Assembly: GCF_015706575.1 (NCBI RefSeq)
Contig: NW_024037062.1
Location: 8,676,811-8,740,810 of the forward strand
DNA from: Patiria miniata
Lineage: Eukaryota > Echinodermata > Asteroidea > Valvatida > Asterinidae
Reading direction: 5' to 3'
Length of the DNA stretch: 64,000 nucleotides
Below the pieces are notes generated by a model that saw only the letters and a list, made by a program, of their open reading frames with translations, did no database searches and was not told where the DNA came from. The translations under genes and the position numbers were made by a program. Below are positions 43,101-48,699 of this stretch, in pieces (position 1 is the stretch's first letter; every line of letters starts with the position of its first letter).

Positions 43101-45034
43101 AGATAATAATAATTTATCAGAATTTATCAAGTTTATATACAGAAATTCTTAAATGTTAATTTGGAATTTGCCGAGATTCATTCAAGTGCACCACGTTAGG
43201 GAACACCCCACCAATTTGTGCCCAATTTCTGGACGCCACCGCTTTTGAATTTCGGATTAAATTTTATGAAACCAAAATTGTTCACAGAGGTTAAATAGCA
43301 AGCATTAATAAGGTAAAAGTACCAGTTTTACTGCATGAATTTGAGGTTTGTCAACAAAGAGGTTTGGCAACACTACACGAGGAAAGTCGGGTAAGCTTCG
43401 AAGTGCGCCACGTTAGGGAACAAGACTACATAGCATTTACTGTATCATGGAGCTATGACTGTATTAAATAACCGCATAATTTATTTCAAGTTTTTCAGAT
43501 TTTGATCTTGCAACCAATATTTAGGGCCTACCTGCCCATTCCTCCTCAGGCTCAGGTATCTGTTCAAATGAAGGCAAAGAAAACCAAAGAAAATGTTGGT
43601 ACATGATAAGGAACACAGTCATTGGGGTTTTAAATTTAATTCTGAATATTGAATGGTTTGGGGGAAAAAAATTTTCAACATCCTGATGCCACTTCTTTTA
43701 AAATCTCAATGAAGGTCAGTCATTGCAAAAATGTTGGAAAGACATGAATGTGGGACTGAGAAACGTTTCCAATTTTGTTAGACCAGCCATGGAGCTATAA
43801 AAAGAACAATACAGAAAGAATGTTGCAACCTGACACCACCTTTTTCTTCATCATTTCTATGAGTATGAAGACATGAATCTGAGAAATATTTCAAATTTTG
43901 TTAGGAAATACTTAAAAAATGTTCTTGACTGGCATTTTTCATGTCACAACCGCCGCGCTGAAGTGAAGTGGCGTCTCGATTTATTATTTCCAATTTGAAT
44001 GTCAATGTCATTCAGCTGTTTCCTTTCCACTACACGCACAGCCTTAATACAAAACATAAAATTAGAAAAACAGAGGAAAATAATGACTTTACTTAACCTA
44101 AAATTCAGGCCGTCAAATTTCAAGTTATCCGCGCCGCTGGCGTTGGATCAGATGTTTTGGTTTTTAGAAATAGGACGCCACCACTTGGCGATAAATGCGC
44201 AGTGAAGCAAGACTGTTTCAGAATTTTTCAGTTTCTTGTAGCCTTGGTCAAGGCGCTAAATGTTATTCATCCCGGCCGTGGCGCGTAAACGATGACTGCA
44301 TGCATAAATATTTATACAACTTGCCACATATACATGTATTCTGGGGGAAATTCAAATCATGAATTACTGTAGGTAAAAAAAAAAGGCTCCGGTTTCTGGT
44401 ATGGAGCTTGCCAAAAAAGTGGTGCGGCGACGCGGCCTTTTTTTTTTACCTGATTTTGTTTTGCTTCAAATGTCGGCTGATGACTGCAAATGGTGCCCGA
44501 CTAAACTTAGTGTAAATATATGGGAGTCCAGAGAGGCCACATAAAGCTTATTCTCGATCATAACCCCATCTAAACACGTTAAAACTGTGCAGCAGCATGA
44601 TTCCAGTCAAACCAGTGAGTTTGGTGGTTTTGAAACATCATCTTTTATTGGCCTTACCGCGCTACGGCCGGATAAAAAACAACTAGCGCCTTGACCTAGG
44701 CTAAGTATCTTGAGACTTTCGCCCGGGTGTAAACTGTTAAGGCCCAGTTAAGTCTGTTTTTCCCCTCAGGTTTCTGGTCTGTTTTTGGCGAGACTTTGTA
44801 AGGGTCTGTAATCTCAAGATATAAGAACAGTTATATTTAGAATTTCGTTTGAAAGTCGGGGTTCAACATTTTTAGAGCGCTTAACTAAAGAAGAAAATCA
44901 AAGTAATTAAACATTCAACACATTTTTACGTACCTCAAATTGTCCGTTGGATGAGGACGCCACACCCAAAACCACCAGCAAGAACAGAGTCTTCATAGTC
45001 TCGGATCTGACTTGTCGACTCTCCAAAAGAAAAA
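13053..45034 (-). CDS. Secreted multidomain protein: TY1, VWC and 8-Cys modules, 28 coding exons
   Basis: Minus-strand gene reading from 45034 down. The exons join in phase to about 1,574 residues: signal peptide; acidic linker; TY1 x2; 8-Cys; VWC x2; 8-Cys x2; then four cassettes of [VWC, 8-Cys a, 8-Cys b, half-VWC]; TY1 x2; Cys-rich C-terminal exon. TY1 domains (CWCV-type cores) are known in protease inhibitors and matrix proteins; VWC domains often bind BMP-type ligands. No membrane segment is seen, so the product is probably secreted or in matrix. Which named protein this is I do not know. Exon order and symmetric phase fit growth by exon duplication. The 3' end is uncertain: the last exon has a strong donor, yet also runs into a stop after eight codons. 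Confidence 0.9.
13381..13869. mobile_element. TTAA MITE family 4, copy 1
   Basis: A 489-bp element with ends AGATATAGTCCATCATTTG and CAAATGATGGACTATAGCT between TTAA (13377-13380) and TTAA (13870-13873). It carries a GC-rich GCGCGCG hairpin centre. It lies in the intron between exons 27 and 28. Confidence 0.85.
14264..14467 (-). CDS. Exon 27: thyroglobulin type-1 domain 4
   Basis: Encodes EPPCHRELLNNKHKTERGE, PVCSSTGWYEPAQCSPATGE, CWCSERDGTVV and GEPLDC. A TY1 domain with GYEPAQC-like and CWC motifs. Phase 1 at both ends. Confidence 0.9.
14498..14971. mobile_element. mariner/Tc1-like foldback MITE, subfamily a, copy 2
   Basis: A 474-bp relative of 1655-2162, with the same arms (AGGATATGAAAGCCCAA near 14573). 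Right flank is TA; the left flank is TG. It begins about 30 bases upstream of TY1 exon 27. Confidence 0.8.
15373..15573 (-). CDS. Exon 26: thyroglobulin type-1 domain 3
   Basis: Encodes DPMPQCNPDEYQESPRGVQT, CLKNGQFSPKQCDTSGHCWC and TGKELVCVS. A clear TY1 domain. The donor GTGCGG is unusual but keeps phase 1. Confidence 0.9.
15700..16075. repeat. TGTCAAAA-type low-complexity array
   Basis: Irregular run of TGTCAAAATG and TTGTCAAAA words in the intron between exons 25 and 26. Shorter runs recur at 17550-17660, 19170-19255, 20850-20955, 22265-22360 and 23955-24060 inside the duplicated cassettes. Confidence 0.85.
16245..16364 (-). CDS. Exon 25: half-VWC, cassette 4
   Basis: Encodes ECKDSSNNKHDEGETWMEGC, NECTCEATGIPACRAKTCDT. 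Confidence 0.92.
16365..17291. other. Cassette 4 intron with a shared repeat block
   Basis: Holds a block with GTGCCTTTTACACAGGCTAG that is also in the matching introns at 20110-20240 and 23220-23350, and as a separate copy at 63280-63400. It also has C-rich CCCAACCCTCCA runs before exon 24. No gene seen. Confidence 0.6.
17292..17483 (-). CDS. Exon 24: 8-Cys module b, cassette 4
   Basis: Encodes VSQPVCPEDTPPVTCLIVFC, EQSPCENYPDAVCHIDYC, QPCKIVYYDELNQKIDC and ETKLDKI. Confidence 0.92.
17882..18058 (-). CDS. Exon 23: 8-Cys module a, cassette 4
   Basis: Encodes LSLCREGTAVAPSCPDDLC and ARYFDESGQRVRCGQGLI; R replaces P before the last Cys compared with exons 15 and 19. Confidence 0.92.
18964..19155 (-). 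CDS. Exon 22: VWC domain, cassette 4
   Basis: Encodes ATCEGGHRVGEMWEGSCMTC, ECSPSLTPVCIPHECG, QTPDECCPSKVVCEE. Confidence 0.92.
19276..19811. mobile_element. TTAA MITE family 4, copy 2 (between cassettes 3 and 4)
   Basis: A 536-bp copy flanked by TTAA (19272-19275 and 19812-19815). It occupies the same relative place as the copy at 22380-22915, with shared internal features. Confidence 0.85.
19986..20105 (-). CDS. Exon 21: half-VWC, cassette 3
   Basis: Encodes ECKDSSNNKHDEGETWMEGC, NECTCEATGIPVCRAKTCDT. Confidence 0.92.
20590..20781 (-). CDS. Exon 20: 8-Cys module b, cassette 3
   Basis: Encodes VIQPVCPEDTPPVTCLIVFC, EQSPCENYPDAVCHIDYC and RPCEIVYYDELNQKIDC. Confidence 0.92.
21180..21356 (-). 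CDS. Exon 19: 8-Cys module a, cassette 3
   Basis: Encodes LSLCREGTAVAPSCPDDLC through GCEARYFDESGQRVPCGQG, almost the same as exon 15. Confidence 0.92.
22057..22248 (-). CDS. Exon 18: VWC domain, cassette 3
   Basis: Encodes ATCEGGQRVGEMWEESCMTC, ECAPSLTPVCIAHECG, QTPDECCPSKVVCEE. Confidence 0.92.
22380..22915. mobile_element. TTAA MITE family 4, copy 3 (between cassettes 2 and 3)
   Basis: Same position relative to the neighbouring exons as copy 2. Left flank TTAA; right flank has decayed to CTAA. It was duplicated together with the cassette. Confidence 0.85.
23092..23211 (-). CDS. Exon 17: half-VWC, cassette 2
   Basis: Encodes ECKDSSNNKHDEGETWMEGC, NECTCEATGIPSCRAKTCDT. Same length and phase as exons 13, 21 and 25. 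Confidence 0.92.
23696..23887 (-). CDS. Exon 16: 8-Cys module b, cassette 2
   Basis: Encodes VSQPVCPEDTPPVTCLIVFC, ELHPCVNYPDAVCHIDYC and RPCEIVYYDELNQKIDC. The ELHPCVN loop differs from EQSPCEN in exons 20 and 24, so changes are clustered there. Confidence 0.92.
24286..24462 (-). CDS. Exon 15: 8-Cys module a, cassette 2
   Basis: Encodes LSLCREGTAVAPSCPDDLC, ATCEGHPDATCLISRCGGC and ARYFDESGQRVPCGQGLI. Only a few base differences from exons 19 and 23. Confidence 0.92.
25168..25359 (-). CDS. Exon 14: VWC domain, cassette 2
   Basis: Encodes ATCEGGHRVGEIWEGSCMTC, ECSPSLTPVCIPHECG, QTPDECCPSKVVCEE. Nearly identical to exons 18 and 22. Confidence 0.92.
25564..26247. mobile_element. mariner/Tc1-like MITE, subfamily b, copy 1
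   Basis: A 684-bp element, CAGGGCGAGTG to CACCCTG, flanked by TA. Arms hold CCCAAACCCCAAAAAT and GACTGGAAAGCCAATTTCAT. It lies in the intron between exons 13 and 14, where later cassettes instead carry the TTAA MITE. Confidence 0.82.
26485..26604 (-). CDS. Exon 13: half-VWC, cassette 1
   Basis: Encodes ECKDSSNNKHDLGETWLEGC, NECTCEETGIPTCRAKTCDA. Only the N-terminal subdomain of a VWC is present; no CCxxxC half follows. Phase 1 at both ends. Confidence 0.9.
26605..27389. other. Intron, part unassigned
   Basis: 26810-27130 is GC-richer with an open minus frame of 84 codons and no recognisable domain. AGTATAGCGAT-like words at 27070-27105 recur at 27775-27810 on the other side of the Harbinger-like element. 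No gene called. Confidence 0.4.
27390..27766. mobile_element. PIF/Harbinger-like MITE, copy 1
   Basis: A 377-bp element, GGCCAAAAAAAAATAAATAC to a matching inverted end in TTTTTGGCC, flanked by TAT on both sides. GGCC termini and a 3-bp TWA-like duplication fit PIF/Harbinger. Confidence 0.7.
28013..28210 (-). CDS. Exon 12: 8-Cys module b, cassette 1
   Basis: Encodes VEPKCPTDVPVLTCFASPCD, YRFPDAVCHVDYCQPCTAVF and LLDCEEKGKKDTI. It has extra cysteines (HCPCNN) absent from the other copies. The donor GTTGGT is weak; the phase still fits. Confidence 0.85.
28250..28268. repeat. Poly-G tract
   Basis: An almost pure run of G just upstream of MITE family 1 copy 2. Length may be unreliable in assembly. 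Confidence 0.8.
28291..28780 (-). mobile_element. MITE family 1, copy 2
   Basis: A 490-bp inverted relative of 70-558, with CCATAGAGCTATATTAAA at the left and CTCTATGG at the right, flanked by TTTTGA (28285-28290 and 28781-28786). Lies in the intron between exons 11 and 12. Confidence 0.85.
29108..29284 (-). CDS. Exon 11: 8-Cys module a, cassette 1
   Basis: Encodes LSDCPFSASVASSCPDDLC, TTCEGHPNATCLISRCGGC and AKFFDQNNQTVQCEGGTL. 177 bases like exons 15, 19 and 23. It contains possible N-glycosylation sites (NAT, NQT). Confidence 0.9.
29285..30193. other. Intron between exons 10 and 11, nothing recognised
   Basis: AT-rich, no repeat family recognised and no gene. GTCACACATGTGAC-like words occur near 29620 and 29980. 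Confidence 0.5.
30194..30385 (-). CDS. Exon 10: VWC domain, cassette 1
   Basis: Encodes EMCDETHAVGDHWEETCMTC, ECHQSALIACIPHECG, RTPDECCPSKMVCEE. It is diverged from the near-identical VWC exons 14, 18 and 22 but has the same length (192 bases). Confidence 0.9.
30450..30640. repeat. GTTTAAGACTGG repeats
   Basis: Three to four imperfect copies of a block GGTTTTAAACACNNTGTTTA followed by AGACTGG. Related words occur in the hairpin at 39118-39785. Confidence 0.75.
30730..31140 (+). repeat. 11-bp minisatellite, second array
   Basis: Unit AATCACAAGTC with variants, the same family as 2865-3622. It ends about 45 bases from the donor of exon 9. Confidence 0.92.
31186..31353 (-). CDS. Exon 9: 8-Cys module
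   Basis: Encodes EALCSGSMTTCIVSPCDAG, CRDYPEAACHVELCNQC and FFNERNEPLVCGEIR. Short first loop. An 11-bp minisatellite lies directly beyond its donor. Confidence 0.85.
31517..32499. mobile_element. PIF/Harbinger-like element, copy 2 (983 bp)
   Basis: GGCAAAAAAAAGAATAGTTC at the left and an inverted TTTTTTTGGCC end at the right, both flanked by TAA. The inner ends share CCGACCGACCCTATTTTT. No transposase seen. A fragment lies at 61135-61300. Confidence 0.7.
32505..32875 (-). mobile_element. tRNA-derived SINE, minus strand
   Basis: Read on minus, a tRNA-like head with B box GGGTTCGAGTCC (near 32780) is followed by a GTAAATGGGTACC word, then a tail with AAAGCGCTTTGATC and GTGCTATATAAGAACC. The GCGCT/TATATAA tail is common in marine animal SINEs. 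It starts right next to the Harbinger-like element. Confidence 0.78.
32880..33336. other. Intron, nothing recognised
   Basis: AT-rich intron sequence between the SINE and exon 8, without a repeat I could match. Confidence 0.5.
33337..33522 (-). CDS. Exon 8: 8-Cys module
   Basis: Encodes ISACEPGSVVMQDCPSDLC, TCDGHPDATCKISHCGTC and FYDGDGAKVACQNEAVVM. Same cysteine frame as exons 11, 15, 19 and 23. Phase 1 at both ends. Confidence 0.87.
33963..34116. mobile_element. Hairpin (foldback) element of 154 bp
   Basis: TATTGAGTGGC at the left and GCCACTCAATA at the right; arms also pair through GGGAGGAAT and GTAAAATCTGGACTT. The loop is near CGGCTTCGCCTCG. Likely a short MITE. Confidence 0.75.
34219..34449 (-). 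CDS. Exon 7: VWC domain
   Basis: Encodes GCLDSDGRTHYDVGETWSEG, SCNLCTCNDNNNVSC, RTGECCPRDDSQNGIVCDE. This is the longest VWC of the protein (231 bases). A possible N-glycosylation site, NNVS, lies in the CTCNDNNNVSC loop. Confidence 0.88.
34585..34930. mobile_element. PIF/Harbinger-like MITE, copy 3
   Basis: A 346-bp element with GGCC ends and inverted GTCTCCGGTTTCTGGTAT termini, flanked by TAA on both sides. A shortened relative is at 44371-44653. Confidence 0.75.
35160..35345. repeat. Dispersed 180-bp repeat, copy 1
   Basis: Shares GTTTTACTATAC, TTTCCCTTTGTCCCTGTA and GAGGACTGAAAGGATCT with 36450-36625, in the same direction. Family unknown. Confidence 0.75.
35424..35624 (-). CDS. Exon 6: VWC domain
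   Basis: Encodes SQCTDYNGNKHEPDERWKMD, KCTQCECMDGEAVC and EDVCCPDFDCIG. CxxCxC early and CCxxxxC late are the VWC signature. Phase 1 at both ends. Confidence 0.88.
   Translation of the reverse strand, partial: SPNALTTTAINTNPTNDGKWTNARNASAWMGKRSACRPRVPVRRCAGNTAWSSPGWRTSAAQTSTA
35665..36190 (+). repeat. 11-bp minisatellite, third array
   Basis: Units AATCACAAGTC in the first two thirds and CATCACAAGAC in the last third. It fills nearly the whole intron between exons 5 and 6, about 40 bases from each exon. Confidence 0.93.
36231..36410 (-). CDS. Exon 5: 8-Cys module
   Basis: Encodes ECPNDDYAWKCTTNPCD, CPAHPDAVCKPSMCGGCVAK and VECALPDPETL. Cys spacing is about C-x8-C-x4-C-x6-C-x7-C-x4-C-x2-C-x12-C. 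I do not assign a domain name. An 11-bp minisatellite ends about 40 bases from its donor side. Confidence 0.85.
36450..36625. repeat. Dispersed 180-bp repeat, copy 2
   Basis: Direct relative of 35160-35345, located about 40 bases upstream of exon 5. Confidence 0.75.
36696..37188. mobile_element. TTAA MITE family 3, copy 2
   Basis: A 493-bp copy in the opposite orientation to 4640-5120, TTAA at 36692-36695 and 37189-37192. Confidence 0.85.
37190..38090. other. Intron, mostly unassigned
   Basis: AT-rich with poly-T runs. 37545-37620 shares AAAAAGTGAATAACTTTTGT with 48790-48830, so it is part of a dispersed repeat. No gene seen. Confidence 0.5.
38095..38915. repeat. 193-bp tandem repeat, about four copies
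   Basis: CTATAAATTTGGGGTCCAC recurs at 38132, 38326, 38517 and 38712, giving periods of 191-195 bases. Units diverge by several percent. Confidence 0.9.
39118..39785. repeat. Hairpin repeat beside TY1 exon 4
   Basis: 39627-39785 folds back on itself: GGAATAAATATGTGCTCGG pairs with CCGGAGCACACATTTATTCC, and TAGAGTCTGGGTGCTGA pairs with TCAGCACCCAGACTCTA. 39118-39190 has a third relative of one arm. The hairpin ends 12 bases from exon 4. Confidence 0.8.
39797..39997 (-). CDS. Exon 4: thyroglobulin type-1 domain 2
   Basis: Encodes EPDDPPCTKELASATG, KFKPRCHANGFYHHTQC, GSVCWCTDRCG and TRGVCG. CWCT replaces CWCV. The N-terminal loop is longer than in domain 1. Phase 1 at both ends. Confidence 0.9.
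40000..40680. other. Intron with a tRNA-like remnant
   Basis: GGTCGTGGGTTCGAGTCCCACC at 40048-40069 is a T-arm/B-box-like fragment, also present in the tRNA-like sequence at 51840-51910. The rest is unassigned. Confidence 0.45.
40685..41040. repeat. AATCCAACAGAGTCC repeats
   Basis: Irregular repeats of AATCCAACAGAGTCCAACTT-like words, with an inverted copy (GTTGGATTGAGCAGG) closing the block at 41020. Confidence 0.7.
41471..41653 (-). CDS. Exon 3: thyroglobulin type-1 domain 1
   Basis: Encodes PPCQLEVNAAEPWDVLPDCD, GFHVPKQCNADRTLCWCVSR and PDIVCG. It has the six-Cys spacing and CWCV core of a TY1 domain. Phase 1 at both ends. Confidence 0.92.
41660..43500. other. Intron between exons 2 and 3, nothing recognised
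   Basis: About 1.8 kb of AT-rich intron. The word GTGGCGC occurs at 42820 and ACGTTAGGGAACA at 43195 and 43420. No gene or known repeat seen. Confidence 0.5.
43532..43559 (-). CDS. TY1/VWC gene exon 2: 28-base acidic linker
   Basis: A tiny exon encoding IPEPEEEWA plus one base, between AACAG and GTAGGC. Phase 0 in and phase 1 out, which exactly fits the exons on both sides. It joins the signal peptide to the first TY1 domain. Confidence 0.8.
44310..44370. repeat. Short dispersed repeat
   Basis: AACTTGCCACATATACATGT and ATTCTGGGGGAAATT are shared with 60770-60830. Confidence 0.7.
44371..44653. mobile_element. PIF/Harbinger-like MITE, copy 4 (shortened)
   Basis: Shares GGTGCGGCGACGCGG and AGCTTATTCTCGA with 34585-34930, but lacks its right terminal segment and clear flanking repeat. 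Confidence 0.65.
44934..45034 (-). CDS. TY1/VWC gene exon 1: start codon and signal peptide
   Basis: After an acceptor CGGACAG there is a short 5' UTR, and ATG at 44996-44994 begins MKTLFLLVVLGVASSSNGQ. This is a good secretion signal with likely cleavage near SSS-NG. The donor GAG/GTACGT leaves phase 0. Confidence 0.9.
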
Positions 45035-45454
45035 CTGTCCGAATAAAAAAATGTATAACAAAACTGACATTTACACTGTAGAGACCCTCTTATCAATGGG
45101 CCTATAGCCTTGACAGTGTTTTTGAACTTTTAAAGTCAAAAGTCCAAACACAGATTTTGTTTGTTAACAAGATTAAGCCATGACTCTGTACTCTTCCTGT
45201 CTCGAATCTTAAAAGTAAATATCAAAGTTTACAAAATGATAATTGAACTTTTTTTCTTGCAAAAAGTAATATACTTACCTGTGTTTTGGAAATTTCGGAA
45301 AACTGAATTGTGGTTAAAAAGTAGAAGCAATTCAGTCATTGACTTCAGTTTGATTTAGCGAGGAACACTCCCAAGGATTTTCGCCAAAACTGATTTCTAC
45401 ATTATCATTTTCCTCCTTTATTTTATTGAATAATTACATCGAAACCTGCGAGTT

Positions 45455-45645
45455 AATAGACCGATCCATTTAGACCCCGCCCACTACGCGCGTGGGCAAC
45501 ATCACGTGTAAGTTCCCCAATGCATGTATGCAGCACTTGCATGATAGCAGCGCGAGTCATACGCGCGTGCACGCATTTGTCGATCATTAATCGCAGCCGT
45601 GATTGGTCAATACCATTGGGCGGGGCTTAATTGACCTATCTATTA
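45455..45645. mobile_element. Small TIR repeat with GCCCCGCCC ends, copy 1
   Basis: Starts TAATAGACCGATCCATTTAG and ends with an inverted version ending in ACCTATCTATTA; GC boxes lie just inside each end. Related sequence at 48503-48690 and 63865-64000. Confidence 0.65.
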
Positions 45646-45921
45646 TTCCAAGAGGTATTCCTTTGCCAACAGTGCACCTCTTACGTCAAAACAACTTCTA
45701 ATGATAAAAACAACACGTGTTCAATTCCTGCGGGACGTAAACAATGCCCTGTTCCTAATTCGTCCCTCCCCAGTGTTTACTCTGACTAAAGGGTCAAGGA
45801 GAGTGGTTAAAACTTATTGACTAATTCCAACCTTTTGGCTTCAGTCCAAACATCGTATCATCATTGGTTTCCACGAATATCAATTTATCCACGAAACAGC
45901 TGTTGGGAATATTACACTTAC

Positions 45922-46022
45922 CTTGTCAAACACAATAGTGGCAGAGTGCCCAGAAATCAACCAAACCAGAAAGTGGGAACTTTTCTGCAATAGTCGTGTA
46001 CCTTCTGTCGAACTTGCATTCG
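45922..46022 (-). other. Possible 5' UTR exon of the TY1/VWC gene
   Basis: Minus-strand block with a good acceptor (TTTTTTATTGCAG) and donor (AAG/GTAAGTG), 101 bases long, about 0.9 kb upstream of the signal-peptide exon. The only ATG in it closes within the exon, so it would be non-coding. Inferred from splice signals alone. Confidence 0.4.
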
Positions 46023-46024
46023 CT

Positions 46025-47760
46025 GCAATAAAAAAGAAAACAAAAACTTGCGTTCCAGTGTCGTCAGGTGTATAAAATTGGGACGAATCCAAGGTTAGGT
46101 GGCCGCCTGATCCCCCCCCCCCCTCCCCACGCAGGCTCGATTTTGTCAATGCTCGATTGTTCAAATTGAAAACAAAAACCAAAAAACAAAAAAAACTTTA
46201 AACTCGCCAACTCAATAGTTGCTGATGATTGGTTGCTAATTCAGGACGTGCGTTGGATTCAATGTTCACACCCTTGACAAATATTGGACTCAACCCCCCC
46301 CCCCCTCCCCCGAAAGTTCGCCACTGTGTATAATGATAAAAAAAACAAAGAAACTAAGTTAAACGTGGCTTGAATGTTTAGAACAAAATAATTGGCAAAC
46401 ATACAATCGGTACATTTTGTTGTTATATTAAAATATCTCGAATCATGATTGACTCGGAGTATTAATATCGCAACGTTGATATTAATCTAGATTTTTGAAT
46501 TCACAATTCGTGTTTTTGTAAGTTTTGCAATGCCCAATCCAGACCAAGCAATACTCATAAAACTTTTGATAAATGTCCTCTATTGTGAAATTTTATTACC
46601 ATAGGTTTTCGTTTCAAAAAGGGGTTCCCCACAAATTTATGATTTCCAATCGACGGTGCACTTACCTGCCCCGAAACGTCTCACGTCTGAATCTCCTTTC
46701 AAATAAACTGTCTAAAATGTTGCTTGATATACGTCAGTGCATTTGGAGACTGATCGTAAATAGTTGTTTGTTTGTTTTTCAGACAGGATTATCATATTTT
46801 ATCTTTTAGAATTTGCACCGCTTTGTGCGATTCCGATAACTTGTGGACCAACTCACTTGGTGGCGGGGGTGGTCATAATTTGATTGACCGCAATCTGCTT
46901 GATACACATGCGTAGGTATCAAGAAAAGTGATGCCACTCACAATTTCAGGGCGCAAAGTCCCTACCTCAACGCGTAGGTTGGAGCAACCCTTAGACACAT
47001 TTTCTTCACAAACATTACAATGAAAACAATACTACGCCAGTTTCCCTCCTGATGTCAATAGACATCAAAGGACTTCAAAAAATTAATGTAGCGAACTTTA
47101 CTCCCTAACAAAGTAATAAATGGATGAAAAGCCAACCACTATTTGTTTTCTTCTAGGTTTGCACTGAATCGTGCGGTGCAGGAGTTAGATGAAAAATGGA
47201 ATGCACTATTATGCCTCCTCCCCCCCCCCCCCCCACCACCATATTTGTTTTGTCGGCAAATTCGTGTTCTTGTCCGAGCAAAGATCGTCCGCTTTGAACA
47301 GCGCCACCTATACATGATAAAGTTCCTTCCAACTCCACTCCCCCCCCCCCCTCCTTTGTAAGCTCTGGAAGAAGCTTCTCCATGTCACTTGGTGGTCGGT
47401 CAGCCCGTCTGTACGTCTGCATGTTCCTTGAAAATTTACCCAAAAAATGCCCCCAAGTTTCCCATAAAATATAACTAAAAAAAAAGAGGTTTATGAAAAG
47501 ATTGTAAACGGAGGCAAAATATGTGCAGTTATGTTATGGTCACGTGGTATTTATCACAAATCGCTAAATCTAGGTTAGAGTGGTGTTCCATAATGTGCAA
47601 TCAGGGTCGCATTTTTGGGTGTCGCATTTTTAAGCTCCGGCGGGGATCCTTTTCACAGATTTCATGCAAGACTTTTATGTAAGACGGCCAGAGCTTATTG
47701 TGTACTCGCACGTTCGGCAAATTTCTTGCCCCCCCCCCCCCCTTCAAAATCGGTCGAGGG
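46025..47760. other. Intergenic DNA, no gene recognised
   Basis: Upstream of the TY1/VWC gene. Poly-C runs at 46110, 46296, 47220, 47340 and 47730. It may hold the promoter of that gene, but I see no clear TATA or Inr pair that I would defend. Confidence 0.5.
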
Positions 47761-47765
47761 ACGCC

Positions 47766-48483
47766 ACGAATCTGTACGAAAGCCCATTAGCGCCACTGCA
47801 AGTATATATGTTACAGATTGTGTAATTCGTTATTACGGATTATTAATTCGTTATTACGGATTATTTAATTCGTTATTACGGATTATTAATTCGTTATTAC
47901 GAATTAGGTCTGATGTTCTCACACGTGGAGAGCACGTGACCAGGGGCCTGTGTATATAGCGCCGCTAGGCGGCGCTATCTTTGCATACAACGTTTGCACT
48001 CCTGTGCCATACTTGCCGAGTAATGACTCAGAACGTATGAGTAATTCGTAATAACGAATTAATAATCCGTAATAACGAATTAAATAATCCGTAATAACGA
48101 ATTAATAATCCGTAATAACGAATTAAATAATCCGTTATAACGAATTAGTAATCCGTAATAACGAATTAAATAATCCGTAATAACGAATTAATAATCCGTA
48201 ATAACGAATTAATAATCCGTAATAACGAATTAAATAATCCGTTATAACGAATTAGTAATCCGTAATAACGAATTAAATAATCCGTAATAACGAATTAATA
48301 ATCCGTTATAACGAATTAGTAATCCGTAATAACGAATTAAATAATCCGTTATAACGAATTAGTAATCCGTAATAACGAATTAAATAATCCGCAATAACGA
48401 ATTAATAATCCGTAATAACGAATTAAATAATCCGCAACATATATACTTGCAGTGGCGCTAATGGGCTTTCGTAAATCTGTGTA
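47766..48483. mobile_element. Foldback element enclosing an AT-rich tandem array
   Basis: 48-bp arms at each end pair through ACGAAAGCCCATTAGCGCC and CTGCAAGTATATATG. Inside, units AATTCGTTATTACGGATT run at 47826-47908, and their reverse complement runs at 48039-48432 (units of 21 and 22 bp alternating). A 130-bp unique centre has GCGCCGCTAGGCGGCGC. Confidence 0.85.
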
Positions 48484-48502
48484 CCCTGCAAGAAATGAAT
48501 TA

Positions 48503-48690
48503 TGGACCGATCCAGTAAGCCCTGCCCACTGCGTACTGAGCAAATTAACACGTGCAAATGCCACACTGCATTTTCCTGCCGCGCGCATCATACGCGCGCG
48601 CACGCATGTCGGACTTTTCTGCACGCACGTCGGACATAAATGACGGCTGTGATTGGTCAGAACACCATAGGGCGGTGCTTACTGGTTCGG
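48503..48690. repeat. Small TIR repeat with GCCC ends, copy 2
   Basis: ACCGATCCAGTAAGCCCTGC at the left and GGCGGTGCTTACTGGTTCGG at the right pair with each other, and match 45455-45645 in layout (CATACGCGCGCGCACGCAT inside). Confidence 0.65.
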
Positions 48691-48699
48691 TTCATTGTC

